NCBI GenBank assembly: GCA_025403435.1
Contig: CM046348.1
Location: 33,724,052 to 33,788,051 of the forward strand
Direction: 5' to 3'
Source: Artocarpus heterophyllus
Lineage: Eukaryota > Streptophyta > Magnoliopsida > Rosales > Moraceae
Length of the DNA: 64,000 nucleotides
Position 1 is the stretch's first letter. Every line of letters begins with the position of its first letter. Below the pieces are notes generated by a model. That model had not been told where the DNA came from and made no database searches. It saw only the letters and a list, made by a program, of their open reading frames with translations. The position numbers and the translations under genes were made by a program. Below are positions 49,062 through 60,586 of this stretch, one piece after another.

Positions 49062-50719
49062 CTAGTTTTTACATTGATTTTCGGGTTTGTGATCATGCTA
49101 TATACAAGAATTATGTGATATTATACTCTTCAATGCTTGAATTTAATGTTTTAGAGAGTTGGTACTCTATGATTTCTATATAATTAAATGTTGTCATGAG
49201 ATTATATGGTGAATGTTTATTAATTAATTATAGTTGATTAAATTTTTTATTTAATTATTTATTAATTAATTAATTTGTGCATGTTATAATTCCTTAGAGG
49301 CTAGAATATCTATCTAGGTTTTTCATGTAATTAGATGGCGGTTTGTCATCACCGTCTAGGAATTATTACTTTAATTCTAAATTTGTACAATTTTGTAATT
49401 AAATAATCATTCGAAGTGAAGACGGATCTAGAAAATGGAGATGATAGGAGTTATATTATTTTTCTGTTTTTCTAAATTTTTATGTTTTTGAATTATTGAA
49501 AACAAGATTGAAAGACTGCTTAAAAACTATTTTCTAGAAAAACATTGAGTTGAGCTCGATTAGCATGTCGAACCCTTTAGGTCGGCAAGCCGATGGTCGT
49601 AGACTGGCAGGCTGAACTTCCAGTTTAGCAAGCCAGCAACGAAGCAGAACTTTTTTTAGCTTGGACGACAGGCCAAACCCTTAAGTTTGGCAAGCCAATG
49701 GTCAGACCGATAGGCCGAACATGTAGTTCGGCAAGCCGACAGAGAGTAGAATGTTTTCCAAAAAAGGTGCATTTTTTGATGTAGTTTTTGATTTTATTTT
49801 TTAGACAATTGTAAGAAACATGAAATTTTATGATGACTAGAAAAGTAAAACTTTTGATCTATGAGGAATTGAAGAATTAAAGATGGATGCTACATGAAGA
49901 AGGATACAACTCGAAGATGCAAGATGAAGAATCGGTAATATGTTTAGATTGATGTTTTGTAATCTTTGTTTTCTTTTCTCTAGGATAGAACCATGATATT
50001 ATAACTATTTACTAATTATTTTGCTTGTTGCTTTGCATGTTGCTTTGCTTGTCTGTATTATAATATGATTTGCTATGTATGTTGATAGCGTGCCATGTAG
50101 AATAGGGAGTGCCACTCATTAAAAATTGTTCGTGCATATTAATATAAAACTTTGACTTCTAAAATATTGAGTCGGAAAAGGTTTTTGAAGAGAGTACCTA
50201 TGGCCTCCATCATTGGTCAATAGGTAACATATGATGGTTTCGACCCTTAGGAAGGGATTTCATCATGTACAAAGTTAGATCTCTTAAAAGATAATTTATA
50301 TTAGCATGATTTATCGTTGAATACCCTTAGGTGACAATTATAAATCATGGTTACAACAGTTGAAACGATGGGTATACACTCAAGATTAATTTTATTATTA
50401 ACCTCCCCTATGAGCTCTATTAATGAAATTAATGGCTAAAAAAAATGATTATTAATATATGCTAGATTAGACGGGTCTTGTATAGCATATATTAATCAGA
50501 GGAGATCAGTGTTCCTAATTGAATTTGGTAAGTCTCGTCTAGGCAGCTTGATGGATTCTAAATTGGAAATTATTGTTGTAAGTTTGTGATTTTTTTTCAA
50601 GGTTTTGACACATAAACACACTTAAACACAACTGTTTGTTTACTTGCTTATGTTATCTTACTAAATTGTTATGGAATGTTTACTTATATTTGGTATATGA
50701 ATCTTTATTGTAGATTAAA
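49062..50719 (+). other. Copia-3 untranslated leader
   Basis: About 1.66 kb, following the Copia-2 leader block by block. No gene of its own. Confidence 0.7.
49555..49745 (+). repeat. Palindrome array in Copia-3 leader
   Basis: About eight eroded units, for example GTCGGCAAGCCGAT, CTGGCAGGCTGAAC, GACAGGCCAAAC, GATAGGCCGAAC. Confidence 0.82.
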
Positions 50720-50811
50720 ATGTCTAAAAATGCTTTATCATCGATACTCGATAAAAACATGTTAACTGTTGAGAATTACAATGATTGGAAAAGAAACCTG
50801 AATATCGTCCT
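50720..50811 (+). pseudogene. Copia-3 gag, first piece
   Basis: MSKNALSSILDKN...NDWKRNLNIVL equals the Copia-2 gag N-terminus. It is interrupted in the codon after NIVL by Gypsy-B2. Confidence 0.9.
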
Positions 50812-51055
50812 TGTAACACCCACCTATTTTTATGTAATGGATCATGATAAAGTTAGTAACGAAGTTAAGAAAATTCTATTAATAATTCATGTTATATGTT
50901 ATGATTTATGATTATAATGTTACTAACTTGTATTTCAAGTTTTATGACAGGTGACGACCGTATGGAATCGTTGTGCTCAGGTGTTCATTTTAATGTATGT
51001 TTAATTATGATGCAATGATGAATTAAATGCTTTAATGTATGGCATTTAAAGACAA

Positions 51056-51172
51056 TTCGGTAGGCCAGACATTTAAGTTCGGCAGGCGGAAAAGGCTGCC
51101 AAAGATCGACAGGCCGATGGGAACCAGCGGCAGGCCGAACTTGGTGGAACCGGCAGGCCGAAGACAGCTGAC
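51056..51172 (+). repeat. Palindrome array 1 of Gypsy-B2 5' LTR
   Basis: Five units, AG orientation. One unit fewer than in the 3' LTR. Confidence 0.88.
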
Positions 51173-53339
51173 GAGCAGTCAGCAGAAATCTCTCTAAATT
51201 TATGGCTGAGATAATTACGTTAATTGGGTGATTAATTAACGTAATAATGGAATAATTTTATCAGTTAAGGAAATAAAAGGTTTGACTTCGCTTTGATTTG
51301 TATTATTTTAAATGGTTTCATATTTTGAGAGGGCAAAACATGGTAAGTGATGAATGATTTGTTTGACTTTCCCTCTTTGCTTTCCTTCCTCCATGACAAT
51401 TAGCCATCAATTAGTCAGAAAATTCTGACTTAATGGAGGGTATTGAATTTTCATCGGTTATGCTCATTACGTTAAAAAAAATTTTTAACGTTCTTTTTCC
51501 ATTTTCTCTCATCCTTTCACGCCTTCTCTCTCTCAATTTCTGTGGTGTTTTTTTTGTCTTTAATCTCTTCTCCTTCTCTTCTCCACGAATTTCATCCTTT
51601 TTTCTCTCAAAAATTTTCTGTAAATATTGAAAGAAAAAGTTAATTTTTGTTGGTTGAATTCAAGGATTTTGAGAAGAAAATCTTATAAGGTAAGGACTTA
51701 TTTCTTTTGGTTTTCTGAAAAAGTATTTCTCCTCCTCAATTCGTCTGTAATGTCTTTCTCTAGGTATTGTATTTTGTTATGAATTTTTATTATGTTATGC
51801 ATGTATGTGTTATTTGATGTTTCTTTAAGTTTCATGTCATTTCGATGTTTCTATGATAAAATATGAAATTTTCTATCCTCTACCCTTCACAGTAAAATAT
51901 TACTGTTTGACTATGATATATGAAAAAGTAATTTTTATTTTTAAGGGGTAAATGTGTTTTGTTTTTCATGAAAGGTGACAAGAATGTTCATGTATATGTT
52001 ATGATATTGACTGCAAAGTTTGGTAATGTTATGATAAGTGTATTTTATGTTATGAAATTTCTATGACATTAGGTCAAGAAAACTGTTTTAACAATGTTAT
52101 TTTGGATTTTCATTTTATGAAATGTTTTATACGTTTAAGTGATTTTATGGATTATGAAATATTTTTATGATATTGAAATGTATGATAATGAGATGTTTGT
52201 ATGAGTTTTAAAATTTAAAATTATATGTATTTTAATTGTTAGAAAATGTTTTCAAAAGATTTTCATGTTTGTAATGAATGAGATGTTTTGATAATAATAC
52301 TTAAGGAAGCATGTTATGAATAATGTTTATATGAGATGAATGTATATGTGATGATAATTTTATGTTTTGACAATTATGAATTATGTTGGTATTAAGATGA
52401 ATTTATATGAATGGATGATATATGAATGGATGTTTTATGATAAGTATTAATTTTATTATATTTTGTAATGGATAAATGGCATGAACACACAAAGGAACGA
52501 GCACTTTGAGACCACGGCGTCGTCACCAAATCGTATTAAGGTTAAGTAAGCTAGCTGTTAAGGTAAGTACATTCTCACCTGCAACATGACACGTTTTACA
52601 AGGTTTGATGTTATGTTCACAATGATATTCATGATGATTTCATGGTTATTTTCCTTAAAGGATTTCTTATGAAAGATTTTCATGATTTAAAGTTATGCAT
52701 GTATGATGATGACATGTTTCAAAGTATGAAAATTATGTATATATATGTATCACCTATTAAGTGTTGCACACCAATGTTATGCTATGATATGTTATGATGT
52801 CATGTTTGGTTTGGGATTAGCTACCCTTCTCCTCTCATGACGGCGCGCCTATGATGATATTTATGGTGCAACACTTGGGCCCTTAAGATAAAATGAAATA
52901 AGTTTTAATATGGTCAATGTAATGAAAGATATGTTTCTATGAAATTGTGCTTAAGGCACTTCTATGATGATGATAATAATGATGATGATGTATATGAAAT
53001 GTTTTAAATTGTGAGAATTATTTGTACTTACTAAGCATTAGCTTAATCAAGTTTTATGTCATGTTGCAGATAAGGGTAAGAAAATCATGGAATAGGTGGA
53101 GGACATGGGAAGGTGTGTGATCATTAAGCATGATTAATTGTAACCGGAAGAACTTCAAGAAGAATGTTTTATGTTTTAAATCAAGTTTTATATTTGAACA
53201 TATTTTTATGCTAAGTTTTAAGAATACATGAACTATGGTTTTATATTTTATTTTATCATTTTAAAGAATTTTGACCTTCCACATTTTTATGAAAAGTTAA
53301 ATCTGTTTTACAAATTAAGTTTTCTCAAGGATTTTGGCT

Positions 53340-53540
53340 CGGTCGGCCTACCGAACATTATTGCTCGGCCTACCGATGTTTGAAGGTTCGGCCTGCCGAT
53401 CACATATTCGGCCTGCCGAACGATGACAAGTTTTTAAGCCAGTTTTGCAAAGCCTCTACCGGCCTGCTGGTTGAGGAACTCCGGCCTGTCGATCATGTTC
53501 GGCCTGCCGAAGACCCAAGTTCGGCCTGCCGAACTGTGGG
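53340..53540 (+). repeat. Palindrome array 2 of Gypsy-B2 5' LTR
   Basis: About nine units, CT orientation (TCGGCCTACCGAAC, TTCGGCCTGCCGAT, TTCGGCCTGCCGAAC). One unit more than in the 3' LTR. Confidence 0.88.
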
Positions 53541-53849
53541 AGCATGTAATTTTTAAGTAATTTGATGTTTTTATAAGTTATAATTTTACAACTTGATATA
53601 TCCATTTTATTAAAATAAGTTTATGATTAATTTTAAGTATAATTGAATTAATTATGGTATGAAACAAGTTAAGCAATGTTTGTAAAAAAAAAAAATATGA
53701 ACTGATCCTGGTTATGTATGTTTATTATATTTACCATTTAAAGTATCGTATAAGTTTTGTAATTATGTTTATGTTTAAAATTTAAATAAGTATGAATGTA
53801 TAAATGTAACGACATCTGTGACGTCTGTAAGAGGGGGCGTTATAGGCTT

Positions 53850-53861
53850 TGGTATCAGAGC
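53850..53861 (+). promoter_or_regulatory. Gypsy-B2 primer-binding site
   Basis: TGGTATCAGAGC, five bases after the LTR. Confidence 0.92.
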
Positions 53862-54061
53862 AAAATTTCCAATTACAATTCATATCGCCACACGTCAATC
53901 CAAGTCCTCCAAGTAAGTATGTTATTAAGTTAGATGTTATGATGCAAGTATGATGATAAGATTAAGGTCTAAATGTTTAACGATTAATGATTTAGTAGTG
54001 AAAACCTGTCTCATAATTAGAAGATTATTTCTAAGCTCCTAATTCTTTTAGGAAAATAACG

Positions 54062-57000
54062 ATGGACGGCCAAAGAAGAATGCAGACTAGCACCCAGACT
54101 AATGAAAGACTTATGACAATGATTGCTGAGTTGCAGAGACAACTGGAGGACCAAAGAAGGGAAATAGCTGCGTTAAGGGCCAACGGCCAGAATGATGATC
54201 GACAAGGCAATGATGTGCCTCCTCCTCTATAGCCACCAGTCAACGAGGTCCCAGTTCCTACTGCTGAACCAAGAGCAGCATATCAGGAACCTCTTCTGGT
54301 CAGGTGGAAGAAAGTTAAGCCAGTAGACTTTGAGGGTTCTAAGGATCCGCTAGTAGCTTAGGGATGGTTGAAGACGATCGAAGCCACCCTAAGACTCATG
54401 GAATTCATAGACAACGAGAAGGTTCTTTATGCCTCGTACTGCCTCACCATGGAGGCCAGAATTTGGTGGGATGGCATCGAAATGAGCAGGAATGTTGATG
54501 AGATGACATGGGCTGACTTCGTTCATGAGTTCAACACGAAGTTCTTCCATATGAATATCACAAGGAAGCATTATGAGGAGTTTGAGAGCCTGCGCTAGGG
54601 GGATATGTCAGTTACTGATGTGGTGCTAAAGTTTGACCAGCTTGCTCGCCTATGTCCAGGAATAGTTATGGATGAAAGTGAAAAGGTTAGAAGGCTGATC
54701 AAGGCTCTTAGGCCCAAAATTGCTGCTATTGTGGATGGGGCAAGTCCACCCAGGACTCAAGAACAGGTTGTCATAAGGGCTCAACGTGCTGAGTTTTATT
54801 TGTACAAGCTAAGAAGGAACCAGCCTCAGTCTGGCCAACAGGCTAGTAATGTAAACAACCAGAACCGTCCTCCACTCAGGAACAACAACAATAACAACAA
54901 CAACAACAACAGCAACAATAGCAATCAGAACTGGAGGAATAACAAGAGGAAGGGCAATCCTCAAAATCAGTAGGGCCAAGACAACAAGAGGCACAATGAT
55001 GGTCAGCACAACAACAATAACAGGCGGTTTCAACCATGTGCCAAATGTGGAAAGCAGCATCCAGGGGAATGTCGCTTGGGAACCAATTAATGTTTCATTT
55101 GTGGACGTGAAGACCACTTTGTTAAGAACTGCCCCAAGCTAATGAATGCCAATGCCCCATAGAGAGCTCCTCCTTAAGCCCAGCTTCATCAGATGCAAGC
55201 TTCCCTTGAAGGGCCACTTATTAGTCAAGGGAAACTTGAAGCCCCTCCAACGAATGCCTGAATCTATGCCATGACGAAAGAACAAGTGGCTGCTAAAGCC
55301 TCCAATGTGGTCACAGGTTAGATAACAAGTTTATCTAATGATGCTTATGTTCTTTTTGATACGGGTACCACACATTCTTTTGTATCTAGGTCATATGTTA
55401 AAAAGTTAGAGGTCCGTTTAGAGCCTATGAGACAAGGATTCACTACGACACTACCCTCCAGGGAAGTGATATTATCTACGCACTGTCTGTGTACAGTACC
55501 CCTATGGATTTCTAATAGGGAGCTTTTCGTCGACCTCATTGTGATCGACATGCATGACTACGACATGATTCTTGGGATGGATTTCCTAAGCAAGTATAAT
55601 GCCTCTATTGAACGCCGCAAACGAAAGGTGATCTTCCATCCAGAAGGTGATCAGAAGTTCATTTATGTTGGCGAGTCCAGAAAGAAACCCCACATGTTTC
55701 TATATGTAATGAAAGCAAGGAAGTTATTAGCAAGTGGCTGCTTGGGCTATCTGGCAAACATTGTAGACAAAAGTCAAGAAGAAAAGATAAGAATTGAAGA
55801 TGTGCCTGTTGTACATGAATATGCAGATGTGTTTCCTGATGATCTGACAAGTCTACCACCAGAAAGAGAAGTTGAATTCGAGGTTGAGCTTACTCCTGGC
55901 ACCGAACCGATCTCAAAAGCGCCTTACAGAATGGCCCTGGTAGAGTTGAAGGAGCTTCACACGCAATTAAAAGAGCTACTCCACAAAGGATTCATCAGGC
56001 CAAGTCACTCACCATGGGGAGCTCTAGTTTTGTTTGTAAAGAAGAAGGATGGCACTATAAGACTCTGCATTGGCTACAGAGGGCTGAACAAGGTGATAAT
56101 CAAGAACAAGTACCCGTTGCCTCGAATCGATGATTTGTTTGATCAGCTCAAGGGTGCATCTGTGTTCTCAAAGATTGTTCTACGATCGGGATATCATCAG
56201 TTGAAGATTAAAGAAGGAGATATCCCCAAGACTGCTTTCAAGTCGAGGTATGGTCACCATGAATTCGTGGTTATGCCTTTTGGCCTGACAAATGCACCAG
56301 CTGCTTTTATGGATTTGATGAACAAGATATTCAAGGATTTTCTCGATAAATTTGTTGTTGTATTTATCGATGATATTCTTGTCTATTCTAAGAATCAAGA
56401 AGAACATGAGGAGCATTTAAGGATTGTGCTGGAGACTTTAAGAAGACACCAGCTTTATGCAAAGTTCTCTAAGTGCGAGTTTTGGCTTGATAAAGTGTCT
56501 TTCTTGGGGCATGTTATTTCAAAGGAAGAAATTATGGTTGACCCTGCTAAAGTAGAAGCTGTTCTTAACTGGAAGCAACTGATGAATGCAAGTGAAATAA
56601 GGAGTTTCTTGGGTTTAGCAGGTTATTGTCGGAGATTCGTAGAAGATTTCTCCAAGATAGCAACTCCACTCATGAACCTGACTCGCAAGGGAAAGAAGTA
56701 TGAATGGACAGATGTATATGAAAAGAGTTTTCAAGAACTGAAGAAGAGGCTAACGACAGCTCCAGTATTGGCTATTCCGGAAGGAAATGATGGATTTGTA
56801 ATTTATAGTGATGCATCCAAGATGGGCCTCGGAGCTGTATTAATGCAAAATGAAAGGGTGATTGCTTATGTGTCAAGACAACTGAAAAATAATGAAAAGA
56901 ACTATCCTACTCATGATCTCCAGTTAGCAGCAGTTGTTTTTGCGTTGAAGATATAGAGACATTATTTATATGGGGTCCAATGCAAGATCTTCACTGATCA

Positions 57001-58702
57001 TCAAAGTCTGTAGTATTTCTTCATGCAAAGAGACTTGAACATGAGACAACGAAGATGGCTAGAGTTGGTGAAGGATTACGATTGTGAAATCCTTTACCAT
57101 CCTGGAAAAGCTAACCAAGTGGTTGATGCTCTAAGTAGGAAGTCAGTTGCCACGATGATGTCAATGCAAGCAATGTCTCAACCTTTAAGGAAGGAAATTC
57201 TAGACTTCGGTTTGGAACTTATAGTAGGACAGCTATCAGCACTCTCTCTTGCTCCGACGATATACGATGAAATTCGGAGGAAACAAGATGAATATGTAAG
57301 TCTTGTAAGGATTAAGCAAGAAATGAAAGAAGAAAAATGTCAAGAATTTCGTATGGCGAATGACGGAACTTTGTACCTCAAGGACCACTTATGTGTTCCC
57401 AATGTTGATGGTTTAAGAGAAAAGATCTTAGCAGAAATTCATGAAACTCCTTACTCTATTCATCCAGGTGCAACAAAGATGTATAATGATCTAAGGGGTA
57501 ACTTCTTGTGGTTTGGAATGAAACATGATGTTGCAATGTATGTGAAGAAATGTATGACATATCAGCAAGTAAAGGCTGAACACCAGAGACCTGGTGGTGA
57601 ACTGCAGTCTATACAAATACCGGAATGGAAATGGGATGATATAGCAATGGATTTCATTACCGGTTTGCCCAGAACTATGAACGGCTATGATGCAATTTAG
57701 GTAGTTGTGGATTGGCTGACTAAGACGGCACATTTCATTCCTATCAAGATCACTTACTCCATGGAATGGTTAGCGGAACTCTATGTTAAGGAAATTGTAC
57801 GACTTCATGGGATTCCCAAGTCAATCATCTCAGATCGTGATGGCAGGTTCACATCTTAGTTTTGGAAGAGTGTACAGACTGCAATGGGAACCATGCTACA
57901 TTTCAGTACAGCTTTTCATTCTCAAACAGACAGCCAAACGAAAAGGACAAACTTAATTTTAGAGGATATGCTATGGGCTTGTTCTCTCGATTTTAAGACC
58001 AGCTGGTGTAAAATATTACCGTTAGCAGAATTTTCTTACAACAACAACTTTCAACCGACAATTGGGATGGCACCTTATGAAGCGCTATATGGGCAAAAAT
58101 GCAGGTCGCCTATATGTTGGCATGAAGCTGGTGAAAAGAAGCTGATGGAAAGCGTCGATGCTGAAAGAACTAATTTTGTGAATGAAACTTCTGAGATGAT
58201 AAAGTTTATAAGAAGAAGAATAGAGACCGCTCAAAGCCGTCAGAAGAGTTATACCGACAAGAGAAGAAGACCCTTAGAGTTCGTCGTGGCCGGATATGTC
58301 TTTTTGAAAGTTGCACCAATGAAAGGAGTTATGAGGTTTGGGAAGAAAGGCAAGCTAAGTCGAAGATTTATCGGTCCTTATGAAATCATGAAACGAATAG
58401 GCAATATAGCTTATCAGCTAAGGTTGCCTTCTGAGATGTCTGCAATGCACGATGTATTTCATGTCTCCATGCTCAAGAAGTATGTCCTAGACCCTACGCA
58501 TGTGATTGAGCCACAAGTGATCGAGATACGAAAAGACTTTAGTTATGAAGAAAAGCCAATGAAGATACTTGATCGAAAAACCAAGACCTTGAGGAATAAA
58601 GAAATTCCATTGGTCAAGGTGTTATGGCAAAATCATCAAATTGAAGAAGCAACATGGGAACGTGAAGATGACATGAGATCTTTGTATCCGCGATTATTCT
58701 AA
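54062..58702 (+). pseudogene. Gypsy-B2 gag-pol, one frame with 13 stops
   Basis: ATG 54062 (MDGQRRMQTSTQTNERLM) to TAA 58700 is 1547 codons without a frameshift. Stops are at 54230, 54359, 54596, 54971, 55088, 55160, 55175, 55259, 55319, 56954, 57011, 57698 and 57857. Gag: coiled-coil-like N-terminus, CLTMEARIWWDG, Asn-rich linker encoded by an AAC/AAT run (about 54880-54935), and two Cys clusters including CFICGREDHFVKNC (about 55091). Protease DTGTTHSF at residue 433. RT: expected KIDLRSG is KIVLRSG (residue 706, Asp lost), FIDD at 768 intact. RNase [11 protein letters not shown]. Integrase: [29 protein letters not shown]; the catalytic Glu is Lys (QTKRTN, residue 1294). Chromodomain VKVLWQNHQIEEATWE near the end. 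Confidence 0.94.
54880..54935 (+). repeat. AAC/AAT trinucleotide run inside Gypsy-B2 gag
   Basis: In-frame AAC/AAT codons give a poly-Asn linker before the zinc fingers. Gypsy-B1 has the same on minus (about 39200-39290). Long frames in other phases here are shadows. Confidence 0.85.
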
Positions 58703-58721
58703 GTTTCGAGGACGAAACTTT

Positions 58722-58738
58722 TATAAGGTGGGGAGAAT
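58722..58738 (+). promoter_or_regulatory. Gypsy-B2 polypurine tract
   Basis: ATAAGGTGGGGAGAAT directly before the 3' LTR. Confidence 0.78.
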
Positions 58739-58979
58739 TGTAACACCCACCTATTTTTATGTAATGGATCATGATAAAGTTAGTAACGACGTTAAGGAAA
58801 TTTTATTAATAATTCATGTTATATGTTATGATTTATGATTATAATGTTACTAACATGTATTTCAAGTTTTATGGCAGGTGACGACCGTATGAAATCGTTG
58901 TGCTCAAGTGTTCATTTTAATGTATGTTTAATTATGATGCAATGATGAATTGAATGTTTTAATGTATGGCATTTAAAGA

Positions 58980-59110
58980 CAGTTCGGCAGGCCGAACATT
59001 TAAGTTCGGCAGGCCGAAAAGGCTGCCAAAGATCGACAGGCCGATGGGAACCATCGGCAGGCCGAACTTGGTGGAACCGGCAGGCCGAAGAGGAAAATCG
59101 ACAGGCCAAA
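58980..59110 (+). repeat. Palindrome array 1 of Gypsy-B2 3' LTR
   Basis: Six units, the best preserved in the window. The first two contain the perfect TTCGGCAGGCCGAA. Unit-to-unit spacing is 22, 27, 21, 23 and 21 bp. Confidence 0.9.
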
Positions 59111-59897
59111 GACAGCTGACGAGCAGTCAGCAGAAATCTCTCCAAATTTATGGCTGAGATAATTACGTTAATTGGGTGATTAATTGGCATAATAATGGAA
59201 TAATTTTATCAGTTAAGAAAATAAAAGGTTTGACTTCGCTTTTATTTGTATTATTTTAAATGGTTTCCTATTTTGAGAGGGCAAAACATGGTAAGTGATG
59301 AATGATTTGTTTGACTTTCCCTCTTTGCTCTCCTTTCTCCACGCCAATTAGCCATCAATTAGTCAGAAAATTTTGACTTAATGGAGGGTATTGAATTTTC
59401 ATCGGTTATGCTCATTACGTTAAAAAAAAATTTAACGTTATTTTTCCATTTTTCTCTCATCCTTTCACGCCTTCTCTCTCTCAATTTCTGAGACGCTTCT
59501 TTTGTCTTTCATCTCTTCTCCTTCTCTTCCCCACGAATTTCATCCTTTTTTCTCTCAAAAATTTTCTGCAAATATTGAAAGAAAAAGTTAATTTTCGTTG
59601 GTTGAATTCAAGGATTTTGAGAAGAAAATCTTCTAAGGTAAGGACTTATTTCTTTTGGTTTTCTGAAAAAGTATTTCTCCTCCTCAATTCGTCTGCAATG
59701 TCTTTCTCTAGGTATTGTATTTTGTTATGAATTTTTAATATGTTATACATGTATGTGTTATGTGATGTTTCTTCAAGTTTCATGTCATTTCGATGTTTCT
59801 AAGATAAAATATGAAATTTTCTATCCTCTACCATTCACAGTAAAATATTACTGTTTGACTATGATTTTTACAAATTAAGTTTTCTCAAGGATTTTGG

Positions 59898-60075
59898 CTC
59901 AGTCGGCCTGCCAAACATTCTTGCTCGGCCTGCCGATCACATATTCGGCCTGCCAAACGATGACAAGTTTTTAAGCCAGTTTTGCAAAGCCTCTACCGGC
60001 CTGCTGGTTGAGGAACTCCGGCCTGCCAATCATGTCCGACCTACCGAAGTCCCAAGTTTGGCCTGCCGAACTATG
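59898..60075 (+). repeat. Palindrome array 2 of Gypsy-B2 3' LTR
   Basis: About eight units, CT orientation. It lacks one unit relative to 53340-53540. Confidence 0.88.
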
Positions 60076-60376
60076 GGAGCATGTAATTTTTAAGTGATGT
60101 GATGTTTTTATAAGTTATGATTTTACAACTTGATATATCCATTTTATTAAAATAAGTTTATGATTAATTTTAAGTATAATTGAATTAATTATGGTATGAA
60201 ACAAGTTAAGCAATGTTTGTAAAAAAAAAATATGAACGGATCCTGGTTATGTATGTTTATTATATTTACCATTTAAAGTATCATATAAGTTTTGTAATTA
60301 TGTTTATGTTTAAAATTTAAATAAGTATGAATGTAACGACATCTGTGACGTCCGTAAGAGGGGGCGTTACAGTCCT

Positions 60377-60586
60377 TTCCTTTGAGAAACTGAAATTTGT
60401 ACTAACAACATTGCGTCCTCCTAAATATATGAGGATTCCACAAATGAGTAAATCCAATCTTTTGATCGTTGGAAAGATGCTAATGATCAGGCCCGTTGTT
60501 ATGTTATGGTTAGCATGAATAACATACTATAGGTTCAACATGAAGATTATGAGACTACAAAGCAGATCTTGGATAATCTTGAAGAC
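60377..60586 (+). pseudogene. Copia-3 gag, second piece
   Basis: Resumes exactly where 50811 stopped: SFEKLKFVLTTLRPP, then, after a small frame change, a WKDANDQARCYVM-like region and ILDNLED. It is interrupted again by the solo LTR. Confidence 0.88.

Larger units (their letters stand above)
50812..53844 (+). repeat. Gypsy-B2 5' LTR
   Basis: TGTAACACCCACC...GGGGGCGTTATA. The last bases are TA, where the 3' LTR has CA (a C-to-T change). Confidence 0.94.
50812..60371 (+). mobile_element. Gypsy-B2: chromovirus inserted in Copia-3 gag
   Basis: TSD GTCCT (50807-50811 and 60372-60376). The 5' LTR is 3033 bp and the 3' LTR 1633 bp because of a deletion. Gag-pol is a single frame with 13 stops. 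Same family as Gypsy-B1 and the solo LTR at 40041. Confidence 0.95.
58739..60371 (+). repeat. Gypsy-B2 3' LTR with 1.39-kb internal deletion
   Basis: Colinear with the 5' LTR up to ACTATGAT (59864), then resumes at the equivalent of 53306 (TTTTACAAATTAAG). About 1388 bp are missing between. Both palindrome arrays survive. Confidence 0.93.

Noticed and set aside
58980..59110. CRISPR array
   Set aside because: Regular palindromic repeats with spacers superficially fit, but units are degenerate, spacers are short and shared between LTR copies, there are no cas genes, and the context is plant retrotransposon LTRs.
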